Below, piece by piece: positions 34,776 through 43,568 of a stretch of 64,000 bases of DNA. Source of the DNA: Phocaeicola abscessus CCUG 55929 (GTDB taxonomy: Bacteria; Bacteroidota; Bacteroidia; Bacteroidales; Bacteroidaceae); assembly GCF_000312445.1 (NCBI RefSeq), contig NZ_HE997186.1, positions 81,700-145,699 of the forward strand, written 5' to 3'. Under the pieces are notes generated by a model, which saw only the letters and a program-made list of their open reading frames with translations, had not been told where the DNA came from and did not search any database. A program made the position numbers and the translations under genes. The number at the start of each line of letters is the position of its first letter. Position 1 is the stretch's first letter.

Positions 34776-36112
34776 AACGGACATGGATTCGACATGCGCA
34801 GATTGTCAACGAAGATCGCATAGAGAAAGGCGGCGTCGTGATCGAAAACGATCTCATTGCCGAAATTCTTTCGGAAAAGGAAAAACCTGCATCCCCCATC
34901 GACGAGGAGATAGATGCCAAAGGAGGGTATCTGCTGCCCGGCGTCATCGACGAACACGTACACTTCCGGGATCCCGGACTCACGCACAAAGCGGATATGC
35001 ATACGGAGAGCGCCGCCGCCGCCGCCGGAGGCGTCACCTCGTTTATGGATATGCCCAACACGAATCCGCAGACGACGACTGTCGAAGCCTTGGAGCATAA
35101 ATTCGCCGACGCCGCCCGAAAGAGCATCGTCAATTACTCGTTCTATTTCGGTGCCACCAACACGAATGCCGACTTACTCCCACAATTAAACGAACGACGG
35201 GTTTGCGGCGTAAAATTATTCATGGGAGCCAGCACGGGCGATATGCTCGTCAACCGGACGGAGACGCTGCGGAAGGTATTCGACCTCTCACCGATACTTA
35301 TTGCCGCTCATTGCGAAGAACAAGCTATCGTCGAGGCGAATACGGAACGTTTCCGCTCAAATTACGGAGACGATCCCGCCATCGGATACCATCCGCTCAT
35401 TCGCAGCGAAGAAGCCTGCTATCGCTCTTCCGCCTTAGCGGTGAAATTGGCTGAAGAATACGGGAGCAGGTTGCACATCCTGCACGTTAGCACAGCGAGA
35501 GAGTTGAACCTCTTCGAAGATAAACCCGTGAATGAAAAACGTATCACAGCTGAGACGACCGTGGCCCACCTTTATTTCTGCGATAAAGATTATGCCAGCT
35601 TGGGGACGCGCATCAAATGCAACCCGGCCATTAAGACGGAAGCGGACAGAGAAGCCTTACGGAAAGCGCTCCGCACGAATCGGATCGATACGATAGGCAC
35701 CGACCATGCCCCTCACCTGTTGGAAGAGAAACGAGGAGGAGCCTTGAAAGCGGTCTCGGGAATGCCGACCATCCAGTTCTCGCTGGTCGCCCTGTTGGAG
35801 TTAGCCAAACAAGGAGTATTGTCTGTGGAACAAGTCGTTCGGAAGATGTGCCACGCCCCCGCCCTCCTCTATCAAATAAAAGGAAGGGGGTTCGTCCGCA
35901 AAGGTTACAAAGCCGATTTGGTCCTGGTCGATCCGAACAGGAGTTGGACGGTGGAAAGCCGAGACATCCTGAGCAAATGCCGATGGAGCCCCCTGGAAGG
36001 ACAAACTTTCCACACCAAGATCCTGAAGACCTTCGTCAACGGATACCCGGTATACGACGGAAATACGGTAGACGAAAACTTCCGAGGAGAAGCATTAAGG
36101 TTCGAACGATGA
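34772..36112 (+). CDS. pyrC: Dihydroorotase (class I)
   Basis: This 446-residue zinc amidohydrolase cyclises carbamoyl aspartate to dihydroorotate in pyrimidine synthesis. The metal motif EHVHFRDPG gives H62, H64, R66 and D67. Further family segments are MDMPNTNPQTTT, AHCEEQ, HILHVSTARELNLF, and TDHAPHLLEEK with the catalytic aspartate. The length and the RDPG form place it with the long class I dihydroorotases rather than the E. coli type. It overlaps the upstream gene by four bases and the downstream gene by four bases. An unrelated-seeming operon (glycan, pyrimidine, folate/B12 and phosphoesterase) is the odd point. Confidence 0.96.
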   Translation: MKRTWIRHAQIVNEDRIEKGGVVIENDLIAEILSEKEKPASPIDEEIDAKGGYLLPGVIDEHVHFRDPGLTHKADMHTESAAAAAGGVTSFMDMPNTNPQTTTVEALEHKFADAARKSIVNYSFYFGATNTNADLLPQLNERRVCGVKLFMGASTGDMLVNRTETLRKVFDLSPILIAAHCEEQAIVEANTERFRSNYGDDPAIGYHPLIRSEEACYRSSALAVKLAEEYGSRLHILHVSTARELNLFEDKPVNEKRITAETTVAHLYFCDKDYASLGTRIKCNPAIKTEADREALRKALRTNRIDTIGTDHAPHLLEEKRGGALKAVSGMPTIQFSLVALLELAKQGVLSVEQVVRKMCHAPALLYQIKGRGFVRKGYKADLVLVDPNRSWTVESRDILSKCRWSPLEGQTFHTKILKTFVNGYPVYDGNTVDENFRGEALRFER

Positions 36113-36993
36113 TTAAACATTATCATATACGCGACGTTGGCGACTACATCAATTGGATCTACTTCTTCCATGCATGGGGATTCCAGCCGAAATTCGCAAG
36201 TATCGTCGAAGCGCACGACTGCGACGCATGCCGCACGGCATGGTTGCATACGTTCTCCCGTGAAGACGCATCGAAAGCGGCCGAAGCCATGCGACTCCAC
36301 CGGGAAGCGAAACGGATGCTGAGCCGCTTGGACACCGACTTCCGCACGCACGCCCTCTTCCTCCTGGCAGATGCGAACGCCGACGGGGACGATTTAATAC
36401 TCGACGAGACGCACCTCCCCTTGCTCCGCCAACAAACATCCGACGACGAGGAGAACGCCTATCGCTGTCTAAGCGATTTCGTCCGTCCGCTCTCCTCCGG
36501 CATAAAAGACCAGGTCGGCCTATTCGCCACGACAGTGGATGCGGAAATGGAAGAGATGTATCAGACGGACGACTACCGACGACTATTGGTGCAAACCTTG
36601 TCCGACAGATTGGCGGAGGCGACCGCCGAACGACTCCATGCGGAAGTCAGAAGATCGATCTGGGGATATGCCCCCGAGGAGCACCTTTGCACAAAGGAAC
36701 TGCTCGAGGGAAACTATCAAGGTATCCGCCCGGCCGTAGGTTATCCCTCGCTTCCCGATATATCGGTCAACTTCATACTCGATCGGCTAATAGACTTGAA
36801 ACAAATCGGCATCCGACTGACGGAAAACGGTATGATGCAACCGCATGCCTCGGTGAGCGGCCTGATGCTTTCGCATCCGGCCGCTCACTACTTCGCCGTA
36901 GGGAAAATAGGAACCGACCAACTGGCCGATTACGCCCGGCGCCGAAGCCTTCCCCTTGAACAGATCGAGAAATTCTTAGCGAACAACCTCTAA
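36109..36993 (+). CDS. Stand-alone MetH-activation-domain protein
   Basis: This 294-residue protein corresponds to the C-terminal activation (AdoMet-binding) domain of B12-dependent methionine synthase, PF02965. The domain normally supplies the methyl group for reductive reactivation of cob(II)alamin. The match rests on GIRPAVGYPSLPD and ASVSGLMLSHPAAHYFAVGKIGTDQLADYARRR, both core parts of the domain, with HAEVRRSIWGYAPEE and LLEGNYQG before them. None of the other MetH modules (homocysteine, folate or B12 binding) is attached. The chosen ATG overlaps the pyrC stop. It could be the fourth piece of a split MetH or an enzyme with another corrinoid partner. The family call is firm, the partner unknown. 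Confidence 0.88.
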   Translation: MIKHYHIRDVGDYINWIYFFHAWGFQPKFASIVEAHDCDACRTAWLHTFSREDASKAAEAMRLHREAKRMLSRLDTDFRTHALFLLADANADGDDLILDETHLPLLRQQTSDDEENAYRCLSDFVRPLSSGIKDQVGLFATTVDAEMEEMYQTDDYRRLLVQTLSDRLAEATAERLHAEVRRSIWGYAPEEHLCTKELLEGNYQGIRPAVGYPSLPDISVNFILDRLIDLKQIGIRLTENGMMQPHASVSGLMLSHPAAHYFAVGKIGTDQLADYARRRSLPLEQIEKFLANNL

Positions 36994-37004
36994 TAAAAAC
37001 GACG

Positions 37005-38168
37005 ATGGTATTAATCAGAACCCTACTTTTTCTTCTCCTCTTATTACTATTGCCCGATTGGTATATCTACCGCCGCTTCGTACGCCGCTTATCCCTTCGA
37101 TGGATGCGAACGGTCTATTGGATCCCGACCGTCCTTCTGCTGGTGGGGATGCTGATCGTCGGACTTTCGCACGATTTTCACCCTTCGAGTATGCAACGGT
37201 TGAGTTCTTACATCCTCGTCTTCCTGCTCTTCGCATTCCCGCAAGCTGTCTTCACCATTTTCTCACTGATACTGAGCCCTGTCCGTCTGATCAAACGGAA
37301 GTGCCGAACAAGCGAATACATCGCCTGCGCCGCCGCTCTCTACGCGTTGGGAGCCCTAATTTACGGAGCGACGGAAGGGAAGCAACACTTTAAAGTACGC
37401 GAAGTAACCATCGCCTACGAAGACCTTCCGCCGGCATTCGACGGATACCGCATCCTCCAGTTGTCGGACATCCATTCGGGCAGCTGGACGGGGAATACAA
37501 AGGCTCTGCAGAAAGCAATCGACATCTGCAATGCCCAACAGGCCGACTTGGCCGTTTTCACCGGAGACATGATCAACAACATGGCAACGGAATTAGACGA
37601 GTTCGTACCTGCATTGAGCCGACTGAAGACGAAAGACGGCGTATACTCCGTGTTAGGGAATCACGACTACTCACCCTATGTGCATTGGCAGTCGGAAGAA
37701 GCCCGCAACGCCAACCTGAGTAGCCTGATCAACAAGCAGAACCACATGGGATGGCACCTGCTCATCAACGATCACGTCATGCTGCATCGCGGACAGGACA
37801 GCATCGTGATCGCCGGCGTCGAAAACAGCGGCAATCCGCCTTTTCCCGATCGCGGAGACCTTTCCCAAGCACTGAGCGACGAATGCAAGGGAGTGTTCAC
37901 CGTCCTATTGAGCCACGACCCCACCCATTGGCGGAGAAACATCCTCCCCGAAACGGACGTGCAGCTCACCCTTTCTGGGCATACTCACGAAATGCAGTTC
38001 AGCCTCTTCGGCTTCTGCCCCATCATGTTTGTCTATCCGGAACATAACGGGCTCTATCGGGAAGGGAATCAGGCTTTATTCGTGAACATCGGCTTAGGAT
38101 ATGTCATGTTTCCGTTGCGCATCGGGGCCTGGCCGGAGATCACGGTTATTACGCTTCGAAAAGATTGA
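37005..38168 (+). CDS. Membrane metallophosphoesterase
   Basis: This 387-residue calcineurin-like phosphoesterase has three to four N-terminal transmembrane helices (about residues 1-130) and then the catalytic domain. The metal-binding motifs are ILQLSDIHSGSW (D-x-H), VFTGDMINN (GD), VLGNHDY (GNHD), LLSHDPTHW and LSGHTHEMQ (GHTH), all present. Relatives of the YkuE/YaeI type act on lipid-linked or UDP-diacylglucosamine-like substrates at the membrane. This makes a phospholipid or lipid-precursor phosphate a reasonable guess here, especially as plsC follows, but the substrate is not shown. It starts 11 bases after the preceding gene. Confidence 0.92.
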   Translation: MVLIRTLLFLLLLLLLPDWYIYRRFVRRLSLRWMRTVYWIPTVLLLVGMLIVGLSHDFHPSSMQRLSSYILVFLLFAFPQAVFTIFSLILSPVRLIKRKCRTSEYIACAAALYALGALIYGATEGKQHFKVREVTIAYEDLPPAFDGYRILQLSDIHSGSWTGNTKALQKAIDICNAQQADLAVFTGDMINNMATELDEFVPALSRLKTKDGVYSVLGNHDYSPYVHWQSEEARNANLSSLINKQNHMGWHLLINDHVMLHRGQDSIVIAGVENSGNPPFPDRGDLSQALSDECKGVFTVLLSHDPTHWRRNILPETDVQLTLSGHTHEMQFSLFGFCPIMFVYPEHNGLYREGNQALFVNIGLGYVMFPLRIGAWPEITVITLRKD

Positions 38169-38259
38169 GCGAAATCGAATGATTCGGAACTCGTTGATCC
38201 GTAAAAAACCTTCAACGCAAAAATATTCTTTCTTCGATTCTTTTTACAAGGTTTATTTC

Positions 38260-38267
38260 TACCTTTG
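38260..38267 (+). promoter_or_regulatory. -7 box of plsC promoter
   Basis: TACCTTTG matches TAnnTTTG, 31 bases before the chosen plsC start. This supports starting at 38299 rather than at in-frame codons that overlap the phosphoesterase gene. Confidence 0.6.
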
Positions 38268-38298
38268 TTCAGACGAAAAAGAAGAAAGACACAAGCCT

Positions 38299-39063
38299 AT
38301 GAACATCGTTTTACGCTCGTTTTACCTCATTTACCAACTGTGCATAGCTGCGCCGCTTCTGCTAGCGCTCACCTTACTCACTGCCGTGGCCACTATCGTC
38401 GGATCTACCGTGGGGAACGCCCACTTTTGGGGATATTATCCGGGGAGGATCTGGTCGAGATGGTGCTGCTACCTCTTTCTGCTGCCGGTCCGGGTCTCCT
38501 GCCCTGTGGAAGTCGAGAGGAACACCTCCTACGTTTTCGTCGCCAACCATCAAGGCGCATTCGATATCTTTCTGATTTACGGTTTCCTCGGAAGAAATTT
38601 CAAATGGATGATGAAGAAAAGCCTGCGGAAGATGCCCTTCATCGGCGCCGCCTGCCAGGCTGCCGGGCATATCTTCGTAGATAAATCCGGACCGAGCAAG
38701 GTGAAAGAGACGATTGCCCATGCACGAAAAGTGCTGCGGGGAGGTACCTCGCTGGTAGTTTTCCCCGAAGGCTCGCGAACCTTTACCGGCCATATGGGAT
38801 TCTTCCGAAAAGGGGCGTTTCAGCTGGCCGACGAACTGCAACTGTCCGTCGTACCCATTACCATCAACGGTTCGTTCAACGTCTTCCCACGAACGGCAAA
38901 ATTCGTTCGCTGGCATCCGTTGGAACTGATCATCCACCGCCCCGTCTATCCTCGAGGAAAAGGCTCGGAAAACTTGTCCTATCTGATGAAAACGTCTTAT
39001 AAAGAGATAGAAAAATCCCTCCCGGAGGAATATCACGGCGAGGTGGAAAACCCTGACCAATAA
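38299..39063 (+). CDS. plsC: 1-acyl-glycerol-3-phosphate acyltransferase
   Basis: This 254-residue membrane acyltransferase adds the second acyl chain to lysophosphatidic acid to make phosphatidic acid. After two N-terminal hydrophobic segments it has the catalytic NHQGAFD (NHx4D), the substrate-binding KWMMKKSLRKMPFIG, VVFPEGSRTFTG (motif III, FPEGxR) and VVPITINGS. Length is typical. Its stop codon (39061-39063) directly abuts the stop codon of the convergent giant gene, leaving no intergenic base. Any terminators of the two genes must therefore lie inside the opposing coding sequences. Confidence 0.94.
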   Translation: MNIVLRSFYLIYQLCIAAPLLLALTLLTAVATIVGSTVGNAHFWGYYPGRIWSRWCCYLFLLPVRVSCPVEVERNTSYVFVANHQGAFDIFLIYGFLGRNFKWMMKKSLRKMPFIGAACQAAGHIFVDKSGPSKVKETIAHARKVLRGGTSLVVFPEGSRTFTGHMGFFRKGAFQLADELQLSVVPITINGSFNVFPRTAKFVRWHPLELIIHRPVYPRGKGSENLSYLMKTSYKEIEKSLPEEYHGEVENPDQ

Positions 39064-42000
39064 TCAGGCCATCGAGTCGATAAACAACAACAACCGGTTC
39101 GAAACATTGACGTTGCTCACACCCGAATCGAAATCCAACGAGAGAAAGTTCAGCTCGGGATCGATCTTACGCAAAGCGTTCTCAATACCTTTCGCCACGA
39201 TGTGATTGGCTATGCATCCGAAAGGTTGCAGACTGATCACGTTTTTCACTCCCTCGCGCATCATTGAAACGATCTCGGCGGGAAGCAACCAACCCTCGCC
39301 GAACTGCGCCGCCAAGGACACCACTTCTTTCGCTCCTTCCGCCTCCCGATAGATATTGCCGAAAGGAGAGAAAAAGCGGAACGAGGAAGCCGCCTTATTG
39401 ATCCGGTGGATCTGGAGAGAAATCAGTTTATAGACTCCTCGAAGGATAGCGGAAGGGAGGTAACTCTTCGTCAGATGCAACTGCCGCTTTGCCTCCACAT
39501 TGACGAACTCCTGTAAGAAAAACGGTGTCAGGACAGGGGGAATCACTTCGATACCGCGATCGATCGTGAAAGCGGTTATGCGCTGGTGAGCAAACGAATT
39601 GAACTTCAGGAAGATTTCTCCCACAATGCCTACTTTCGGACATTCCTTGTCAGTCGCCGCCTCGTCGAATATTATCGCCGCCTCGCCGATCAACTTGACC
39701 AACGAGTCCGAATCATTCCGGAGAATGCACGTCTTGGCCGCCTCGATATACCGATCGCGCAATGCGCCGGCCAAGCCCTCCTGCCGTTCTCTGACGACGG
39801 TGGCATGATACATCTTCGATATCGTATCCGCATAGAACAGGGCATTGACAATGATCTTGGCATATCTGATCCAGGGAATATCGAACCCTTCCTGTTCATT
39901 ATCCACCCCCTTCGTACTGACGCCCAAGGTAATCAGTGGCACGTCGGCAAATCCTGCGGAAACCATCGCCCGTTTGATCAGTGCCGCATAATTGGTAGCC
40001 CGGCATTGCCCGCCGGTCTGGCTCATGGCTACGACTACCTCCCTCGGGTCGTATTTTCCCGACTTCAATGCCTTGATGATATCGCCGACAATCAACGTAG
40101 CCGGATAACACACTTCATTGTTGGCGTACTGCAAGCCGTAAGCGACGCTCTGAGAATCGCTCTGCGGCAGAATCTCGAGCTCATAACCGGCCAACGACAT
40201 GAGCGAAGGCAAGATGGGAGTCAGATAATCGGTGAAATACGGAGCGAGGATCTTCCGATGTCGATCCTCTTTCTGATAAATCTTCGTCTGACGGAACGGC
40301 CGTACGCTTTCGTATTTCGTGCAATACGACAGGCTCTCGACGAGCGAACGCACGCGGAGTTTCAAAGAACCGGTATTGCTCACATCGTCGATTTTCAACA
40401 GGGTGAAGGGCTTCCCATGACGGTTCATGATGTCGCGGATTTCGTCCAAAATGAAAGCGTCGGGGCCACAACCGAATGAGGTCATCTGGACCAACTGCAC
40501 CCGGCCGTCCTGCTCCGCCGTCCACTGCGCCGCCTTGAGAATTCGATTCGTGTACGCCCACTGCTTGATCAGGTAAGTCTCGCCCGAACCCACGTCGTAA
40601 TCACCGCGAACCATATCGTCGCTGAGGATGTGAATGCCTAACGAGGCGATCATCTCGCTCAACTTGTGCTGAATCAGGGGATCGGTATGGTAAGGCCGAC
40701 CGACAAGTACGATAGCGGTTTCATGCTTGTCCCTGCTTTCTCGAAGTATCTTTTGCGCTCGTTCGGTAACGGCAAGATCATAGTCGCGCTGTGCTTCCAG
40801 CGCCGCCTTCAATGCCCTACGAATAACTGGACGGGATATGCCGATCCCCTTCAGATAAACGGTAAGCTGGACCGACAACAGATCCTCGTCGGCGAACGTA
40901 ATGACAGGACTATCGATGGGAATGCCTCTGTCGACCACACTTTTGATGACATCCGAATACCCGGAAACGATGGGACAATTAAAGCTGTTAACCGTCCGCC
41001 AATCGTCCATCCGTTCGAAAACGACGTAGGGCATCAGGATACGCTCTACCCCTTTATGCTGCAAATCTTCAATGTGGCTGTGCACTAACTTGGCGGGGAA
41101 ACAAATATTGTCGCTCATTACCGTACAGAGCGCTTTCTCGTAACGCACATACGTGGAAGGATCAGACAAAACCACCCGAAATCCGCAATCCGTAAACAAA
41201 CGATGCCAGAAGGGATACTCTTCGTACATATTCAAGATGCGGGGAATGCCGACGGTACGCTTAGCCGTCTCGTCGACAGGACGATCGAAAAGCAGCCTAT
41301 ACTTCTCCGGATAAATGTTGGCCCCCGTCCACGAGCGATCTCCTTTGTTACTAAAAACCCGTTCGCACTTATTCCCGCTGAAAAACTTATTTCCGTTCGG
41401 AAAACGATAGCTCGTCACAAAGCAACGATTCTCGCAACCGCTGCATGGCATTTGCTTCGTTTCGTATGTTGCACCGTCGAGCAACATGTCGACGGAGATC
41501 GGTTCGTGCAGGGTCGAGATTGCATGCAACGCACAACCGTATGCCCCCATCAGCTCCGGCATATCGCTACGCACTACTTCCTTTCCCGAAAGTATTTCGA
41601 AAGCGCGCACCACCGCATCGTTCCGCATGGTACCGCCTTGAACCACGATTTGTTCGCCCATCTCCTCCGCGTTCTTCAGCTTCAGCACCTTGTATAAACA
41701 GTTCTTTACCACCGAATAAGCCAGACCGGCGGAAATATCTGGCACAGTCGCTCCCTCCCGCAAAACCTGTTTGACTTTCGAATTCATGAAGACCGTGCAA
41801 CGCGTCCCCAAGTCGCAAGGATGGGCGGCCGTACAGGCTATTCGGGCGAAATCTCCGATCTCGTAATTCAGATTTGTGGCGAAAGTCTGGATAAACGTTC
41901 CGCATCCCGAAGAACAGGCTTCGTTCAATTCCATGCGCACCACCACGCCATGCTTCACGAAAATGGCCTTCATATCTTGCCCGCCGATATCGAGAATGAA

Positions 42001-43251
42001 CGATACCTTCGGATTCAAAGCGGCTGCGGCGCGGTAATGCGCCATTGTCTCAATCATGCCGCGGTCAAAATTAAAAGCCGTCTTGATCAATTCCTCCCCG
42101 TAACCGGTCGAGCAGGTACCCACCACCTCCAATTCCGTATCGGTCTGCACAGCCTGCTCTTTCAATTCGTTCAGCCCTTTGCGAACAGCCTGTATAGGAT
42201 TGCCGTAATTCTGCGAATAGTAGGTAAAGACTGGTTCGCCATTGGGGCGGACAGCCATGATTTTCGTGGTCGTCGAACCGGAATCGACTCCTATGACTAT
42301 TCGTTCTTTCCCCTGCTGCAAAGGGCGGATCGTCAGGGATACAGTCAATTTCTTACGCAACCAGTCCCGATATTCCTCCTCGTCCTTGAACAAGGGTGGC
42401 AAACCGCCCTGGGCTATCATGACGGGCGTACGGGAGAATCGACGTAAGAGCTCGGATAACCGAACCGTCGTACCTCCGCTACGCAAAGCACACCCTTCGG
42501 CGGGGATCAAATTGCCGTTCTCCGGCGAGATGAAATCTTTTTCGGACAGTCCCAAGTAATCGGCAAAAGCTTTCCGAAGAGCCGGCAGGAAGGTCAGCGG
42601 GCCGCCGCAGAGCAAAACGGGCGCAACGAACCGGCAGCCGTGACTCAGTGTAACAACCGTTTGTACGGCGATCGCATGGAAGATAGAAGCGGCGATATCC
42701 GCCTGCGAAACATTGCGGCTCATCAGATTCTGAATATCCGTTTTGGAAAATACGCCGCAACGGGCAGCAATCCGATAAACGTGTGAGGCCTGTAGGGCAG
42801 CTGCATTCATTACGTCGATATCGATACCCATTAAGACCGACATCTGGTCAATAAACGAGCCGGTACCGCCCGCACAATTGCCGTTCATCCTCAATTCCGT
42901 ATGCTTCCCATGAAAGAAAACAACTTTGGCATCCTCGCCGCCGATATCGATCAAAGCCTCGGCCTCTGGGTAAACCTTACGGGCGTAGGTAGTGGCGGCG
43001 ACTACTTCCTGAACGAAAGCCGCCTGCAAGGAAGAGGCAGTCGCCATTCCCACTGATCCCGTAATGGTGAGCGATACCTCCGCATCTCCCAATTGTTCGA
43101 TTATTTCAGAGAAATAGCTCGACACGAGGCGGTCGACCTGTGCCTGATGCCTTTCGTAACGTGAATAAACAATCCGATCGTCATTATCCAAAACGACGAT
43201 CTTGGCAGTAGTGGAACCCACGTCTATTCCTATTCGATAAAAGTCCGACAT
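39064..43251 (-). CDS. Giant acyl-CoA dehydratase activase-related protein (BadF/HgdC-HgdA fusion)
   Basis: This 1395-residue protein combines two ASKHA ATPase domains with 2-hydroxyacyl-CoA dehydratase-like parts. Domain 1 begins IGIDVGSTTAKIVVLD and has the cluster-binding type motif NCAGGTGSFIDQM. Domain 2 begins IVIGVDSGSTTTKIMAV with DIGGQDMKAIF and NEACSSGCGTFIQ. Then come a cysteine-rich linker (MPCSGCENRCF...CERVF), a DUF2229-like region (ILNMYEEYPFWHRLF) and a dehydratase D-component-like C-terminus. HgdC-type activators drive ATP-dependent one-electron transfer into a [4Fe-4S] dehydratase under anaerobic conditions. The substrate of the long fusion form is unknown. The start MSDFYR is chosen because the -7 box at 43272 would place transcription initiation past the two upstream Met codons. 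Confidence 0.9.
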   Translation of the reverse strand: MSDFYRIGIDVGSTTAKIVVLDNDDRIVYSRYERHQAQVDRLVSSYFSEIIEQLGDAEVSLTITGSVGMATASSLQAAFVQEVVAATTYARKVYPEAEALIDIGGEDAKVVFFHGKHTELRMNGNCAGGTGSFIDQMSVLMGIDIDVMNAAALQASHVYRIAARCGVFSKTDIQNLMSRNVSQADIAASIFHAIAVQTVVTLSHGCRFVAPVLLCGGPLTFLPALRKAFADYLGLSEKDFISPENGNLIPAEGCALRSGGTTVRLSELLRRFSRTPVMIAQGGLPPLFKDEEEYRDWLRKKLTVSLTIRPLQQGKERIVIGVDSGSTTTKIMAVRPNGEPVFTYYSQNYGNPIQAVRKGLNELKEQAVQTDTELEVVGTCSTGYGEELIKTAFNFDRGMIETMAHYRAAAALNPKVSFILDIGGQDMKAIFVKHGVVVRMELNEACSSGCGTFIQTFATNLNYEIGDFARIACTAAHPCDLGTRCTVFMNSKVKQVLREGATVPDISAGLAYSVVKNCLYKVLKLKNAEEMGEQIVVQGGTMRNDAVVRAFEILSGKEVVRSDMPELMGAYGCALHAISTLHEPISVDMLLDGATYETKQMPCSGCENRCFVTSYRFPNGNKFFSGNKCERVFSNKGDRSWTGANIYPEKYRLLFDRPVDETAKRTVGIPRILNMYEEYPFWHRLFTDCGFRVVLSDPSTYVRYEKALCTVMSDNICFPAKLVHSHIEDLQHKGVERILMPYVVFERMDDWRTVNSFNCPIVSGYSDVIKSVVDRGIPIDSPVITFADEDLLSVQLTVYLKGIGISRPVIRRALKAALEAQRDYDLAVTERAQKILRESRDKHETAIVLVGRPYHTDPLIQHKLSEMIASLGIHILSDDMVRGDYDVGSGETYLIKQWAYTNRILKAAQWTAEQDGRVQLVQMTSFGCGPDAFILDEIRDIMNRHGKPFTLLKIDDVSNTGSLKLRVRSLVESLSYCTKYESVRPFRQTKIYQKEDRHRKILAPYFTDYLTPILPSLMSLAGYELEILPQSDSQSVAYGLQYANNEVCYPATLIVGDIIKALKSGKYDPREVVVAMSQTGGQCRATNYAALIKRAMVSAGFADVPLITLGVSTKGVDNEQEGFDIPWIRYAKIIVNALFYADTISKMYHATVVRERQEGLAGALRDRYIEAAKTCILRNDSDSLVKLIGEAAIIFDEAATDKECPKVGIVGEIFLKFNSFAHQRITAFTIDRGIEVIPPVLTPFFLQEFVNVEAKRQLHLTKSYLPSAILRGVYKLISLQIHRINKAASSFRFFSPFGNIYREAEGAKEVVSLAAQFGEGWLLPAEIVSMMREGVKNVISLQPFGCIANHIVAKGIENALRKIDPELNFLSLDFDSGVSNVNVSNRLLLFIDSMA

Positions 43252-43271
43252 GCTGTTCTCTTTTTTCATAA

Positions 43272-43279
43272 CAAAAGTA
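43272..43279 (-). promoter_or_regulatory. -7 box of activase gene promoter
   Basis: On the - strand this reads TACTTTTG, a match to TAnnTTTG, 20 bases upstream of the ATG at 43251. A possible -33 TTTG lies at 43294-43297, but the spacing is short. The rest of the gap to 43498 shows no gene. Confidence 0.55.
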
Positions 43280-43498
43280 CTAATTATTTCCGACAAACCA
43301 TGTCACATAAATCGTCATAAATGTTCCCTTTGTTAAGATGATGCAAACCGCCGTTCACTTTCACAGTCTCGGGGCATCGACCGTTTATTTTCCCAACTAA
43401 GGGTTCGGTTTTTCAGCATAATTTTTGTATCGGAAAATATAGGCACAATGTCTGTCAAAGTCTAAATTTTGTCTTAGAGCTCTGCAATATGTGCAAGC

Positions 43499-43530
43499 GG
43501 CTGCACCGAAACGAACGTTTCGATGCAACC
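43499..43530 (-). repeat. 3'-hairpin repeat, copy 3
   Basis: A 14-bp stem with two G-U wobbles and a GTTC loop begins 38 bases after the M13 peptidase stop. On the sense strand the flanking bases read ACGG before and GCAGCCGCTT at the 3' arm, the same as copy 1. It is oriented with the upstream gene like the other two copies. Confidence 0.65.
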
Positions 43531-43568
43531 GTTGCCTATCGGAGTCGGTAAAAGTCTAATCGACGACA

